A DNA stretch of 10,212 nt from Mycobacteriaceae bacterium (GCA_013362555.1 JABFVX010000350.1:1-10212); one strand, 5' to 3'. Positions 1 to 7,610 are shown, numbered from the stretch's first letter. Made by a program: numbers and translations. The notes: a model not told the origin generated them from the letters alone.

Positions 1-1191
1 GGGTGCCGGCGGCTGCCCGGGTGCCGGCGGCTGCCCGGGAGGCGCGGGCGGCGAGCCCGGCTGCCCGGGCTGCGGCAGCGGGTCGACCGAGTACGGCGGG
101 TTGGCGTACGGATACTTCAGGTTCGGCCTGCTGGTGACCCGGCCGTAGACGGTGCCGAGCACGACGGCCAGGCTGCCGAAGAAGTCGACGATGTCGCGGA
201 TTCCTATCCACCGGCTGCCCGAGTCGTAGAGCACGCTGATGCTCAGGTAGCTGTACGTGGTGGCGGTGGCCAGCGATGGGCCGCGCATCGACGCGACGAT
301 CTTCGGGTAGCTCACGTTGAGCTGGTCCAGCGCCGATCCGAGGTTCGCGCCCATCTGGCTGACACCGGTCATCAGCTTCTGGGTGCTGTCGACCAGCCCG
401 ACCAGCTCGTCGCCGGTGGTGCGGGAGAAGTCGCCGAGCGCGGCGCTGGTGACCGAGATCCTGGTCATCAGCCGGCCGATCTTCTTGTTCTCCGCCGCCA
501 GCGTGCTGAGCATGCCGGGCAGGGAGTCGCCGACCTGCCCCAGCTGTGCCCGGTTGCGCTGCAGCGTGGCGAAGGTGGTGTCGAATTGGCTCAGCACCGT
601 GTCGATCCGGGTCGAGTTCTGGTGCAGCCCGCCGACCACGTCGGTCATCTGCTTGAGCAGCGCCGCGACCTGCGGTCCGCGTCCGCCCACGATCTGGTTG
701 AGGTCGTCGGTGATCTTGGCCAGCCGCTGAATCCCGCCGCCGTTGAACAACATCGACAGCGACACCAGTAGGTCTTCCACAGTGGCGCCCGCCGACGTCT
801 GCGTCACCGGAATGACCGCGCCGTCGCGCAGCGGCTGCTGCCCGGCCTCGGCCTGCGGCTTGGCCAGCGACACGTAGATGTCGCCGAGCGGGGTGGACTG
901 GCGCAGCTCGGCGCGGGTGTTCGCAGGCAGCTCGACGTCCTTGGTGATCTCCATGGTCACGTCGGCTTGGTAGTTCCTGGTGCTGATCTTGGTGACCACG
1001 CCGACCTCGGACCCGCCCACCCGAACGTGCGCGTGATCGGGCAGGTTGAGCGCGTTGGCGAAGATCGCGTGCACCGTGTACTTGTCGCCGTCCGGGGTCG
1101 GCTTGGGCAGCGGCAGGCTGTCCACCGTCACCCCGCACCCGGCGACGCAGGCGCTGATCGCCAGCGTCGCGATAGCTCGCGTCTTCCTCAT
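1..1191 (-). CDS. mceE: MceE-like MCE-family lipoprotein (3' end cut by window edge)
   Basis: The frame is open for 397 codons from ATG at 1191 to the window edge, so the C-terminus is missing. Residues 1-19 form a lipoprotein signal: basic MRKTR, a short hydrophobic stretch, then lipobox VAGC with Cys19 (ISAC/Cys15 is an alternative). An MCE/MlaD domain (PF02470 type) spans about 36-112 and includes VRVGGSEVGVV and PLGDIYVSLA. A long helical region (about 140-330) follows, as in the Mce family, then a hydrophobic stretch near 340-365 and a Pro/Gln/Gly-rich tail. The best match from memory is the LprK-type MceE position. The product should be a lipid-anchored, membrane-exposed subunit of the lipid importer. 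The start overlaps the upstream mceD stop by one base (TGATG). There is no clear Shine-Dalgarno, so translation is probably coupled to mceD. I expect mceF to follow beyond base 1. Confidence 0.9.
   Translation of the reverse strand, partial: MRKTRAIATLAISACVAGCGVTVDSLPLPKPTPDGDKYTVHAIFANALNLPDHAHVRVGGSEVGVVTKISTRNYQADVTMEITKDVELPANTRAELRQSTPLGDIYVSLAKPQAEAGQQPLRDGAVIPVTQTSAGATVEDLLVSLSMLFNGGGIQRLAKITDDLNQIVGGRGPQVAALLKQMTDVVGGLHQNSTRIDTVLSQFDTTFATLQRNRAQLGQVGDSLPGMLSTLAAENKKIGRLMTRISVTSAALGDFSRTTGDELVGLVDSTQKLMTGVSQMGANLGSALDQLNVSYPKIVASMRGPSLATATTYSYLSISVLYDSGSRWIGIRDIVDFFGSLAVVLGTVYGRVTSRPNLKYPYANPPYSVDPLPQPGQPGSPPAPPGQPPAPGQPPAP
3..38 (-). repeat. Two tandem copies of an 18-bp unit inside the mceE tail
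   Basis: The plus-strand unit GTGCCGGCGGCTGCCCGG occurs at 3-20 and again at 21-38 without change. On the coding (minus) strand each copy gives PGQPPA-type residues of the Pro-rich tail of the MceE-like protein. A related PGQPG segment lies next to it. The array may continue beyond the window edge. In-frame repeats like this usually vary in number between strains by replication slippage. Confidence 0.85.
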
Positions 1192-2309
1192 CACTTGTGC
1201 CATTTCTGCGAGATGCCAAGCAAGGCGGCGGTGAGTCCGAGGTCCGGCCCGAAATCGGCGGGCTTGCCGGTGCGGCAGCCGTCGGAACGCATCATGATGC
1301 GTTCACAGAACAGGCTGATCGTCTCGTTGTCCAGCAGGGACTTGTCGGTCAGCAGGTGCAGCCGCATCGAGCCGCCGTCCATCGGCGACATGGTGTTGGC
1401 CAGGTTCTGGAACATCAGCGGCGCCACGTCCACCACCTCGGTGAGGTTGTGGGCGTTGCGGCGCAGCTGCGCGGTGGTGACGGCCAGCCGGGTCAGGGTG
1501 CTGTTGAGCTCGCCGCTGTTCTGGGCCAGCACGATGCTGGTGTTGGCGAGGAAGTCGTTGAGCTGCTTGAGCACTGCCGTCAGACCCGGCGCCTGCTGTG
1601 CCAGCAGCGACGTGAGCTGCGTGGTCTGGTTGCTGAACGCCCGCATTTGCTTGTCGTTGTCGGCCAGCATCGTCGTCAGGTCGTTGAGCTTGACGATGAT
1701 GTTGGAGACCGCGTCCTTGTTGTCCACGCCGACTTTGAGCGCGCCCGACAGCCCTTCCAGCGTCGTGCGGATGCGCTCGCCGTTGCCGTTGAGCAGCGGG
1801 TAGGCCACACGGCCCGACAGCGGACCCGGACTGCCGTCCGGCCCTGGGGCTTTGAGCCCCTCGGCGAACTGGTCGATGGTCTTGATGAGCTGGTCCACCT
1901 CGACCGGCGTGCGAGTGCGCTCCAGCGGAATGTGCTGCCCGTCGTCCAGTGTCGCGCCCTTGCCCCGGTAGGCCGGGGTGAGTTCGATGTGCCGGTCGGT
2001 CACCACGGACGGCGACACCAGCGCGGCCACCGCGTCCGCGGGCACCTTCACGTCGGAGTCGATCGACATCGTCACGCTGACGTAGGTGCCGTGCGGAACG
2101 ATCTTGTCGACCCGGCCGACGGTCATGCCGAGCACCGCGACCGTGTTGCCCTCGTACATGCCGGCGATGTTCTCGAAGTCCGCCGTCACCTCGATGGTGT
2201 TGCCTACCGCGTTGTTCACCGAGCCCGGCAGCACCGAGCAGCCGGCCGCCGCGGCGGCCGCGCCCGCAATGGCGATGGCGGCGAAGGTTTTTCCGATTCT
2301 CACTCTCAC
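1191..2309 (-). CDS. mceD: MceD-position MCE-family protein with a lipoprotein signal
   Basis: This is a 372-residue MCE protein of the actinobacterial lipid importer. The start is GTG at 2309, whose GTGA overlaps the mceC stop; AAGG lies 4 bases upstream. An in-frame GTG at 2303 is the alternative. Residues 1-24 are a lipoprotein signal: basic MRVRIGK, an Ala-rich core, lipobox AAGC with Cys24. The MCE domain is at about 37-112, followed by RHIELTPAYRGKG and then IPLERTRTPVEVDQL. That stretch matches the MceD subfamily as I remember Mce1D (ERTQVPVEWDQL). A helical region extends to about 325, and two Cys sit near the C-terminus (SLFCER, DGCRTG). The oddity is that MceD proteins of M. tuberculosis have an uncleaved N-terminal membrane helix, whereas this one looks lipidated. 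The assignment to position D rests on gene order and the ERTRTPVE motif. Confidence 0.88.
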   Translation of the reverse strand: MRVRIGKTFAAIAIAGAAAAAAGCSVLPGSVNNAVGNTIEVTADFENIAGMYEGNTVAVLGMTVGRVDKIVPHGTYVSVTMSIDSDVKVPADAVAALVSPSVVTDRHIELTPAYRGKGATLDDGQHIPLERTRTPVEVDQLIKTIDQFAEGLKAPGPDGSPGPLSGRVAYPLLNGNGERIRTTLEGLSGALKVGVDNKDAVSNIIVKLNDLTTMLADNDKQMRAFSNQTTQLTSLLAQQAPGLTAVLKQLNDFLANTSIVLAQNSGELNSTLTRLAVTTAQLRRNAHNLTEVVDVAPLMFQNLANTMSPMDGGSMRLHLLTDKSLLDNETISLFCERIMMRSDGCRTGKPADFGPDLGLTAALLGISQKWHK

Positions 2310-3337
2310 CCCACCTTGCAGCCTTGGATGACGTGCGCGAAGCACAGCCAGTTGTCCGGGAACAGCCACGGAATGTAGAGGTTGGCGTAGTTGCCGTCGC
2401 CGACCACGTTGTTGAACTGGCGCAGTGTCACCGGCATGATCTCCAGCAGCCGGTCCAGGTTCTCCCGGTTCTTCACCAGGCCCTCGGAGATGGTGTTCAG
2501 CTGTTGGATCGTCGGGCCGAACTTGCCCTGGTTCTGCGCGCCCATCGTCTGCAGCTGCTTGGACAGCGCCGCAACGTCATTGAGCAGCCCGCGCAGCAGG
2601 TGCTGCCGCTGCATGACCGACGAGCCGATCGCCTGGCCCTGGGTGAGCAGCACCAGGATGTTGTTGCGGTTGTCCGACAGAATCTGCGTGACGGTGCTCA
2701 AATGCCGCAGCAGCGCGTCGAATTCATTGCGGCGGCTGTTGATCACCTTGGTGAGCTCGCCGACGCTGTCGAGGGCTTGGGCGGCCATCGGCGCCGAGTC
2801 GCCGAACTGCTTCTCCAACGCGTTCAGCGTCGCGGCGAGCTTCTTGGAATCCAGCGACTCGAACTTGGGCGTGCCGACCTGGATGACGTCGGCGAGGTTG
2901 TAGGGAACGCTGGTGTTGGCCACCGCGATTCGGCTGTGCGGCAGGCCTTTCCCATTGCCCGGGGCGAGGTCGACATAGCGCGAGCCGAGCAGCGTGGACA
3001 CCTTGATCGACGCATGGGCGTCCGGCCCGAAGTGCACGCTGCGGTGCACGTTGAGCGCCACCTCGACGTGGTCGCCGCGCAGCGCCATGGAGCGGACCTT
3101 GCCCACGTCGATGCCCGCGACCTTCACCGGGTCGCCCGCGTGCAGGCCCGCGGCTTGGACGAAGTCCGCCTTGACGACCTTCTCGCCGATGCCGGCCTTG
3201 GCGTACACAATGGACCCGACCAGCAACAGCGCGACAGCCAGTGCCCCGCCGATGCCCATCCAGAAGTGGCGGTGGCTTTCGAAGTCAGGTTTGCGCACCC
3301 GCCTGCGCAGCGCGCCCGCCCCGGGAATCCTGCTCAT
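2306..3337 (-). CDS. mceC: MceC-like MCE-family protein
   Basis: This is a 343-residue subunit of the Mce lipid importer. ATG at 3337 is preceded by GGAGAG about 3 bases upstream, in a 25-bp gap after mceB; this is one of the few genes in the operon with its own gap and ribosome site. It has a basic N-terminus (RRRVRK), a single membrane helix at about 29-49, and an MCE/MlaD domain at about 54-126 (GLHAGDPVKVAGIDVGKV, then TLLGSRYVDLAPG). A predicted long helical part follows up to about 310. The C-terminus carries two Cys (NWLCFAHVIQGC), probably a disulfide outside the membrane. It lacks the long Pro-rich tail seen in some mycobacterial MceC proteins, so it is short for the subfamily. The stop overlaps the mceD GTG start by four bases, which indicates translational coupling. 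Confidence 0.9.
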   Translation of the reverse strand: MSRIPGAGALRRRVRKPDFESHRHFWMGIGGALAVALLLVGSIVYAKAGIGEKVVKADFVQAAGLHAGDPVKVAGIDVGKVRSMALRGDHVEVALNVHRSVHFGPDAHASIKVSTLLGSRYVDLAPGNGKGLPHSRIAVANTSVPYNLADVIQVGTPKFESLDSKKLAATLNALEKQFGDSAPMAAQALDSVGELTKVINSRRNEFDALLRHLSTVTQILSDNRNNILVLLTQGQAIGSSVMQRQHLLRGLLNDVAALSKQLQTMGAQNQGKFGPTIQQLNTISEGLVKNRENLDRLLEIMPVTLRQFNNVVGDGNYANLYIPWLFPDNWLCFAHVIQGCKVG

Positions 3338-3362
3338 CTGCTCTCCGTAACTCGGCCGCCGC

Positions 3363-4391
3363 TCACTGGCACACCGCCGAGTGCGAGTTGCCGCCGACCT
3401 GCGAGAGCAGGCCGGGAGGCAGCAGCAGTCCCCACAGCGAGACGTCCAGCGAGCACGTGTAGTTGGTGGCGTAGGCGCCTTGGCCGTTCCACCCGGCGAT
3501 GCGGGTGAGCAGCACCGGCAGCTGCACCGCGGTGCGGTCCAGCCGGGCGCCGTTGCCGATCAGCGCGGCCAGCGCGTTGGTGGTGGCGTTCTGGGTGGCC
3601 TGGATCTTCGGGGAGATCCGCGTCACCATCGCCAGCAGGGCGTCGGTGGCGGTGCTCACCTGGTCGGTGGCCGCCTTGAGCACGTTGCCCTGGGCGTAGA
3701 GGCCGCTGATCAGCGCGCGGGTCTGGCCGATCAGCGTCTGCAGCTGGGTGCCGCGGTTGGCCAGGCCGGTGAGCACGCCGGACAGGTTGGTGATCACGTC
3801 GCCGATGATGGCGTCGCGCTGCTGGAATTCGGTGGCCACGCTTGCCGCCTGAGTGATGAAGGAGGCCAATGAGACCCCGCTGCCCTGCAGCGCCTGCAAC
3901 AGCGAACTCGACAGCTCGTTCACCTCGGCGGGCTCCAGCATCTTGAACAGCGGCTCGAAACCCCCGAGCAGCAGCGAGATGTCGAAGGACGGCTCGGTGC
4001 GGTCGAGTCCGATGGTGGCCCCGCTCGACAGCGGCCTGGACGAGCCGCCCTCGGCGCGCCGCTCCAGGGCCACGTAGCGCTGCCCGATCAGGTTCTGGTA
4101 GCGCACGAGCGCGGCGGTGTTGTCGTAGAGATGCTGGTCGTCCTGCACCCGCAGGGTGACTCGGGCGCGGTTGTCCGACGTCAGCTCGATGCCGTCCACC
4201 CGGCCGACCCGCACCCCCGCGATGCGGACGTCGTCGCCCTCGGACAAGCCGAGCACGTTGCTGAAAATGGCGTGGTAGGTGTGTGTTCCGCCCTGCACGC
4301 TGCGCTGCAGCGTGCCCCACATGACCCAGGTGACCATCAGCGACACGATCGCGAAGAGCGTGAATCCGATCAGCGGTTTCCGGATGCTCAC
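3363..4391 (-). CDS. mceB: MceB-like MCE-family protein
   Basis: This is a 342-residue subunit of the Mce lipid importer. The start is GTG at 4391, overlapping the mceA stop as GTGA; GAGGTGAG at 4397-4404 (minus strand) serves as ribosome site. An N-terminal membrane helix lies at about 8-28. The MCE domain (about 36-110) contains GLSEGDDVRIAGVRVGRV, the most conserved signature of MceB proteins, and the later strand NLIGQRYVALE. A helix-rich domain follows to about 300, then a C-terminal part with two Cys (NYTCSLDV and the penultimate residue). The protein is anchored by its N-terminal helix with the rest outside the membrane. It probably assembles with the other Mce subunits into a hetero-oligomeric channel for hydrophobic substrate; that part is family knowledge. 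The substrate (fatty acid, mycolate, sterol) cannot be told from the sequence. Confidence 0.92.
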   Translation of the reverse strand: MSIRKPLIGFTLFAIVSLMVTWVMWGTLQRSVQGGTHTYHAIFSNVLGLSEGDDVRIAGVRVGRVDGIELTSDNRARVTLRVQDDQHLYDNTAALVRYQNLIGQRYVALERRAEGGSSRPLSSGATIGLDRTEPSFDISLLLGGFEPLFKMLEPAEVNELSSSLLQALQGSGVSLASFITQAASVATEFQQRDAIIGDVITNLSGVLTGLANRGTQLQTLIGQTRALISGLYAQGNVLKAATDQVSTATDALLAMVTRISPKIQATQNATTNALAALIGNGARLDRTAVQLPVLLTRIAGWNGQGAYATNYTCSLDVSLWGLLLPPGLLSQVGGNSHSAVCQ

Positions 4392-5698
4392 CGGGTCTCA
4401 CCTCGATCCTGGGCGGCGGCGGGCTGGGCGGCGGGCGCCGCGGGGGCAGGCGGCGCGGCCGGGGCGGGGGTGAACGGGAACAGGTGCCCCAGGCCCTCCA
4501 GCGGGGTGCCCGCGAAAGGCTTCGGGCCGGCGGGCGCGGCGAACGCCGCCGCACCGGGGACGGCCACCGGGACCTGGCGCGGCCCGGTCAGGCTGTGCGG
4601 CTGCAGCGACGGCGGCAGCGTGCCGGGGTTGGCGATGAACGGAGCGGAGTTGCAGCTCGGCCCGGACAGGCTCCCGTAGCGCGGGCAGTTGGCCCGGGTG
4701 TACGGCATGAACGGCGAGAACGAGATGTCGGCCTTCCACACGAACATCTGCGACGGGCCCCACCAGAAGGTGCCGTCCAGCCGGTGCAGCGCGGTGTTGA
4801 GGTTGCCGATCGCCTCCGGGATGGCGCCCGCGTCCGCGGCGAGCGAGCCGAAGGTGCTGTTCAGGCCGCGCACCATGTCCTTGCCGACGTTGGGGTTGCG
4901 GGCGAACAGGCCATTGACGGTGTCCGCGGTGCCCATCGAGCCGAGCAGCAGCCGCTCCAGCTGGGCGCGGCGGTCGGCGATGGTCTTGGCGGCCCGCACC
5001 GACCGGCTCAGCGAGTCGACCAGCTGCGGGGTGGAGGCGTTCAGTGCGCGCGCCGCCGCGCCGAAGGTGTCGAGGTCCTTGCCGAAGTCGGGGATGGCGG
5101 CGCGCATCGAGGTGATCCAGTGGTCGAGCCGCTCGACGCTGGAGCCGGGCAGCCTGCCGCTGGAGTCGAGCGCGTCCGACAGGGTGCCGAGGATGTTGCC
5201 CAGCTTCACCGGGTCGATCCGCTCCAGCACGTCGCGCACGGTGGTGAGGGTGGTCTGCAACGCCATGGTGGCGTGGCTGGTGTCCTGCTTGATCACCGCG
5301 CCCGCCGCGAGGCCGGGGGCGGCGCCGTTGTCGACGAGTTCGATCGCCGACACCGCGAACAGGTTGGCGGGCACCACCCGGGCGGTGACGGTGTTCGGGA
5401 TGCCGGAGAGGTAGTCCGGCTTCATCGCGATGTCAACCTGCTGCACTTGGCCGAGCGCGGCGACCTGCACGTCCTTGACCGAACCCACCAGCACCCCGCG
5501 GAACTTCACGTCCGCGTTCTGCGGCAGCCCGTCGGCGGTCGAGGTGAGGTTCGCGGTGACCTTGACGTCGTCGGAGAACGCGCCGGTGTAGCGCAGGTAC
5601 AGCAGCGTCAGCGCGAGCGCGAAGACCAGCGTGCCGACCACCCCCGCCGTCACCAGCGTCGCCCGCGTCGGGCCGCGCCCACTCGGATCGATGATCAC
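4388..5698 (-). CDS. mceA: MceA-like MCE-family protein
   Basis: This 436-residue protein is the first Mce subunit of the operon. I chose GTG at 5698 (MIIDPSGRG) because it follows the yrbEB stop by 8 bases and has a G-rich ribosome site (AGGGGGG) overlapping that stop; the frame is open far upstream, but only as antiparallel overlap with yrbEB. A membrane helix is at about 14-35 and the MCE domain at about 43-122 (ADGLPQNADVKFRGVLVGSV, then NLFAVSAIELV). A long helical region spans 145-310. Cys338 and Cys349 lie in NCPRYGSLSGPSC, a conserved MceA C-terminal motif. The final 30 residues are a Pro/Ala tail. It should be membrane-anchored and contact YrbE. The 4-base overlap with mceB indicates coupled translation. 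Confidence 0.92.
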   Translation of the reverse strand: MIIDPSGRGPTRATLVTAGVVGTLVFALALTLLYLRYTGAFSDDVKVTANLTSTADGLPQNADVKFRGVLVGSVKDVQVAALGQVQQVDIAMKPDYLSGIPNTVTARVVPANLFAVSAIELVDNGAAPGLAAGAVIKQDTSHATMALQTTLTTVRDVLERIDPVKLGNILGTLSDALDSSGRLPGSSVERLDHWITSMRAAIPDFGKDLDTFGAAARALNASTPQLVDSLSRSVRAAKTIADRRAQLERLLLGSMGTADTVNGLFARNPNVGKDMVRGLNSTFGSLAADAGAIPEAIGNLNTALHRLDGTFWWGPSQMFVWKADISFSPFMPYTRANCPRYGSLSGPSCNSAPFIANPGTLPPSLQPHSLTGPRQVPVAVPGAAAFAAPAGPKPFAGTPLEGLGHLFPFTPAPAAPPAPAAPAAQPAAAQDRGETR

Positions 5699-5706
5699 GT
5701 GCCCCC

Positions 5707-6576
5707 CTAACCCGAGATCCGAATGTCGGCCGTGATGCCCCAGATGGCCAGCGTGAGGAATAGGTTCGCGAAGACCACGATGATGATGCACATCTTGATC
5801 GCACGGCCCGCCGCCACGCCGACGCCTTCGGGTCCGCCGGAGGCGAAGTAGCCGTAATAGCACTGGATGAACGTGGTCAGCCCGACGAACACGATTGCCT
5901 TGAGCAGCGAATACAGCACATCCACCGGATGCAGGAACTGATAGAAGTAGTGCATGTAAGTGCCGCCGGACTCGCCGCCCAGCAGGGCCACGGTGAGTTG
6001 GCAGGAAAGGTACGCGGTGGCCAGGCCCACCAGGTACAGCGGCACGATCGCTACCATCGCGGCGAACATCCGCGTGCTGACCAGGTACGGCAGCGGCCGG
6101 ATCGCGATGGACTCCAGCGCGTCGATCTCCTCGGCGATGCGCATCGACCCCAGTTGCGCGGTGAACCGGCAGCCCGCCTGGGCGGCGAAGGCGATGGTCG
6201 CCAGCAGCGGCCCGAGCTCGCGGGTGGTGGCGAACGCCGACACTGCGCCGGTGAGCGGGCCCATGCCGAGGATGTTGAGGGAGTTGTAGCCCTCCATCCC
6301 CACGGTCGCGCCGCCGAAGGCGCTGATCACCAGAATCACTCCGATGGTGCCGCCGCCCACGACGATGGAGCCGTTGCCCCAGGTCACGTTGGACAGCAGC
6401 CGCAGCACCTCGGCCCGGTACTGGCTCAGCGCCATGGGAATCGAGCCCAGCGAACGCAGCAGGAAGAAGACTTGGTGGCCCGCGCGCGCGAGGGCGTCCA
6501 TCGGCCACCCGTAGATGCGCCGCCAGCGCCGGAACGGCCGCAGCAGCGGCGGGTAGTACTTCGTCGACGTCGCCAC
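5707..6576 (-). CDS. yrbEB: YrbE/MlaE-family ABC permease subunit B
   Basis: This is a 289-residue integral membrane permease (MlaE family, PF02405 type), the second of the YrbE pair. The start is GTG at 6576, giving MATSTKYYPP. It has about five to six hydrophobic segments (around 70-90, 120-138, 168-192, 221-240 and 258-282). The family signature, a cytosolic coupling helix, is AEEIDALESIAIRP at about 148-161, expected to contact the ATPase. The GTG start sits inside GGTCTAGTGGC, which is a near copy of the end of yrbEA 32 bp upstream; a ten-codon reading frame links the two. A clear Shine-Dalgarno is not seen, so coupling is likely. With YrbEA it would form the membrane gate through which lipid delivered by the Mce shaft enters the cell. 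Confidence 0.94.
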   Translation of the reverse strand: MATSTKYYPPLLRPFRRWRRIYGWPMDALARAGHQVFFLLRSLGSIPMALSQYRAEVLRLLSNVTWGNGSIVVGGGTIGVILVISAFGGATVGMEGYNSLNILGMGPLTGAVSAFATTRELGPLLATIAFAAQAGCRFTAQLGSMRIAEEIDALESIAIRPLPYLVSTRMFAAMVAIVPLYLVGLATAYLSCQLTVALLGGESGGTYMHYFYQFLHPVDVLYSLLKAIVFVGLTTFIQCYYGYFASGGPEGVGVAAGRAIKMCIIIVVFANLFLTLAIWGITADIRISG

Positions 6577-6611
6577 TAGACCGCCGCCGATCCGGAAAAT
6601 ACAGCCACTAG
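6572..6611 (-). repeat. Duplicated gene junction between yrbEA and yrbEB
   Basis: The plus-strand 11-mer GCCACTAGACC occurs at 6572-6582 and at 6604-6614, offset by 32 bp. On the minus strand both read GGTCTAGTGGC, a TAG stop overlapping a GTG start. The upstream copy contains the yrbEA stop (6608-6610); the downstream copy contains the yrbEB start. From the first GTG a ten-codon frame (MAVFSGSAAV) ends exactly at the TAG that overlaps the real yrbEB GTG. Confidence 0.75.
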
Positions 6612-7471
6612 ACCACCCGCCCCGGGAACAGTGTGTTGTAGATGAGCGTGATGATCACGTTCACCGCGAAGAGCATGATCGCGGAGCTGACCACCGCGGA
6701 GTTGACCGAGTTCGCGACCCCGCCTGGCCCGCCGTGGGCGTTGAGCCCGTTGTCGCAGGCGATGATCGCCGCCAGCAGGCCGAAGATGAGCGACTTGACC
6801 AGCGCCACCACCAGGTCCGACGACACCGCGAACGACGCGAACGTGCCGAGGTAGGAGCCCGGGGTGCCGCCTTGGGCGAAGACGTTGAACATGTAGCCGG
6901 TCACGAAGCCGACGAACACTACGAAGCCGCACAGCAGCACGCTGACGATCATCGCTGCCAGCAGCCGCGGCGCGACGAGCCTGCGGATGGGATCGACGCC
7001 CATGACCTTCATGGCGTCGATCTCCTCGCGGATGGTGCGCGAGCCGAGGTCGGCGCAAATGGCCGAGCCGACCGCGCCCGCGATCATGAGCGATGTCACC
7101 AGTGGCGCGCCTTGGCGGATGATGCCGAGGCCGTTGGCCGCGCCGATGAACGAGGTCGCGCCCACCTGGTCGGCGATGGAGCCGACCTGGATCGAGACCA
7201 CCACGCCGATCGGAATCGCGACCAGCAACGTCGGAGCGGCCGACACGCTCGACATGAACGCGGCCTGCTTGACGAATTCGCGGAAGGGGAAACGCCTGCG
7301 GAAAATGCTGACGAACAGCTCGACGATGACCTCGATGCCCATGGCGATCTGCCTGCCGAAAGTGACGACCGACCGGCGCGGGTGATCGCGCCAGTAGCCC
7401 TTCGTCCAGTCGCCCACCACGCCGAGTTGCGAGGTCCGACGCCCCGGAAGTGCGCTCTCCGTCGGTACCAC
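6608..7471 (-). CDS. yrbEA: YrbE/MlaE-family ABC permease subunit A
   Basis: This is a 287-residue permease and the first gene of the operon. The start chosen is GTG at 7471 (MVPTESALPG), because AAAGGGG lies 6 bases upstream. The frame is open to an ATG at 7561, but that would add 30 atypical residues with no good ribosome site. The basic N-terminus includes RDHPRR, and an amphipathic segment (about 42-68) precedes the membrane core. The MlaE signature REEIDAMKVMGVDPIRRLV at about 148-166 is intact. Hydrophobic segments lie near 78-98, 124-142, 168-192, 222-240 and 262-280. GSAICADLGSRTIREE is very close to the mycobacterial YrbEA sequence I remember. The protein acts in the cytoplasmic membrane with YrbEB and a trans-encoded MceG-type ATPase. 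Confidence 0.94.
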   Translation of the reverse strand: MVPTESALPGRRTSQLGVVGDWTKGYWRDHPRRSVVTFGRQIAMGIEVIVELFVSIFRRRFPFREFVKQAAFMSSVSAAPTLLVAIPIGVVVSIQVGSIADQVGATSFIGAANGLGIIRQGAPLVTSLMIAGAVGSAICADLGSRTIREEIDAMKVMGVDPIRRLVAPRLLAAMIVSVLLCGFVVFVGFVTGYMFNVFAQGGTPGSYLGTFASFAVSSDLVVALVKSLIFGLLAAIIACDNGLNAHGGPGGVANSVNSAVVSSAIMLFAVNVIITLIYNTLFPGRVV

Positions 7472-7521
7472 CCACAACCCCTTTCCGTCATCGACCACGT
7501 GCGCGCCGATGACGCCCTGAA

Positions 7522-7546
7522 CTTCGCAAGGCACCTTACCGTGAAG
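7522..7546 (-). promoter_or_regulatory. Imperfect palindrome in the mce leader (operator or RNA hairpin)
   Basis: On the minus strand CTTC and GAAG arms enclose GGTAAGGTGCCTTGC. Inner pairs AAG/CTT extend by a T-G wobble and a G-C pair. As DNA it could be an operator. As RNA it could form a stem with a GUGC tetraloop about 50 nt before the yrbEA start. It also contains TAAGGT (7533-7538), a TANNNT-type -10 candidate. Which role applies cannot be decided from sequence. Confidence 0.35.
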
Positions 7547-7568
7547 TAAGAAACAACGCACCCCTGAA

Positions 7569-7584
7569 TGTGAACTGCATCATA
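7569..7584 (-). promoter_or_regulatory. CRP (cAMP receptor protein)-like binding site upstream of mce operon
   Basis: The plus strand reads TGTGA-ACTGCA-TCATA, which matches the CRP consensus TGTGA-N6-TCACA at 9 of 10 positions. Its centre is about 105 bp upstream of the yrbEA start. It overlaps a -10-like TATGAT and lies about 40 bp upstream of the alternative -10 TAAGGT. Mycobacterial CRP (Rv3676) is known to use this consensus. An adenylate cyclase gene directly upstream makes the site more credible. Binding itself is an inference. Confidence 0.5.
7579..7584 (-). promoter_or_regulatory. Candidate -10 element for the mce operon
   Basis: The minus strand reads TATGAT, five of six matches to TATAAT, in the most AT-rich part of the gap (AAATATATGATG). 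No good -35 (TTGACA-like) is seen 16-18 bp upstream. It would put the transcript start near 7572, giving a leader of about 100 nt. The overlapping CRP-like box would make CRP a repressor of this promoter. Confidence 0.3.
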
Positions 7585-7610
7585 TATTTCCGAACACCTT
7601 GTGCTGTGCC

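Noticed and set aside
3..38. CRISPR-like repeats at the left edge
   Set aside because: The units are directly tandem without spacers and keep the reading frame of mceE, so this is a coding repeat.
1197..3508. Long plus-strand open frames opposite mceD and mceC
   Set aside because: They are rich in Arg, His, Val and Gln with no recognisable domain, and lie exactly antisense to well-supported MCE genes. They reflect high GC at third codon positions.
4388..6508. A 706-residue frame running through mceA and beyond
   Set aside because: Only the part from GTG 5698 encodes MCE protein. The upstream extension overlaps yrbEB in another frame and has low-complexity Arg/Gly/His composition.
7496..7550. 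IdeR/iron box in the mce leader (GGTAAGGTGCCTTGC)
   Set aside because: The alignment to TTAGGTTAGSCTAACCTAA is poor; only the palindromic form is shared.
7472..7561. Extension of yrbEA to ATG 7561
   Set aside because: The extra 30 residues do not resemble YrbEA N-termini, have no ribosome site, and would cover the palindrome in the leader. GTG 7471 has AAAGGGG at good spacing.
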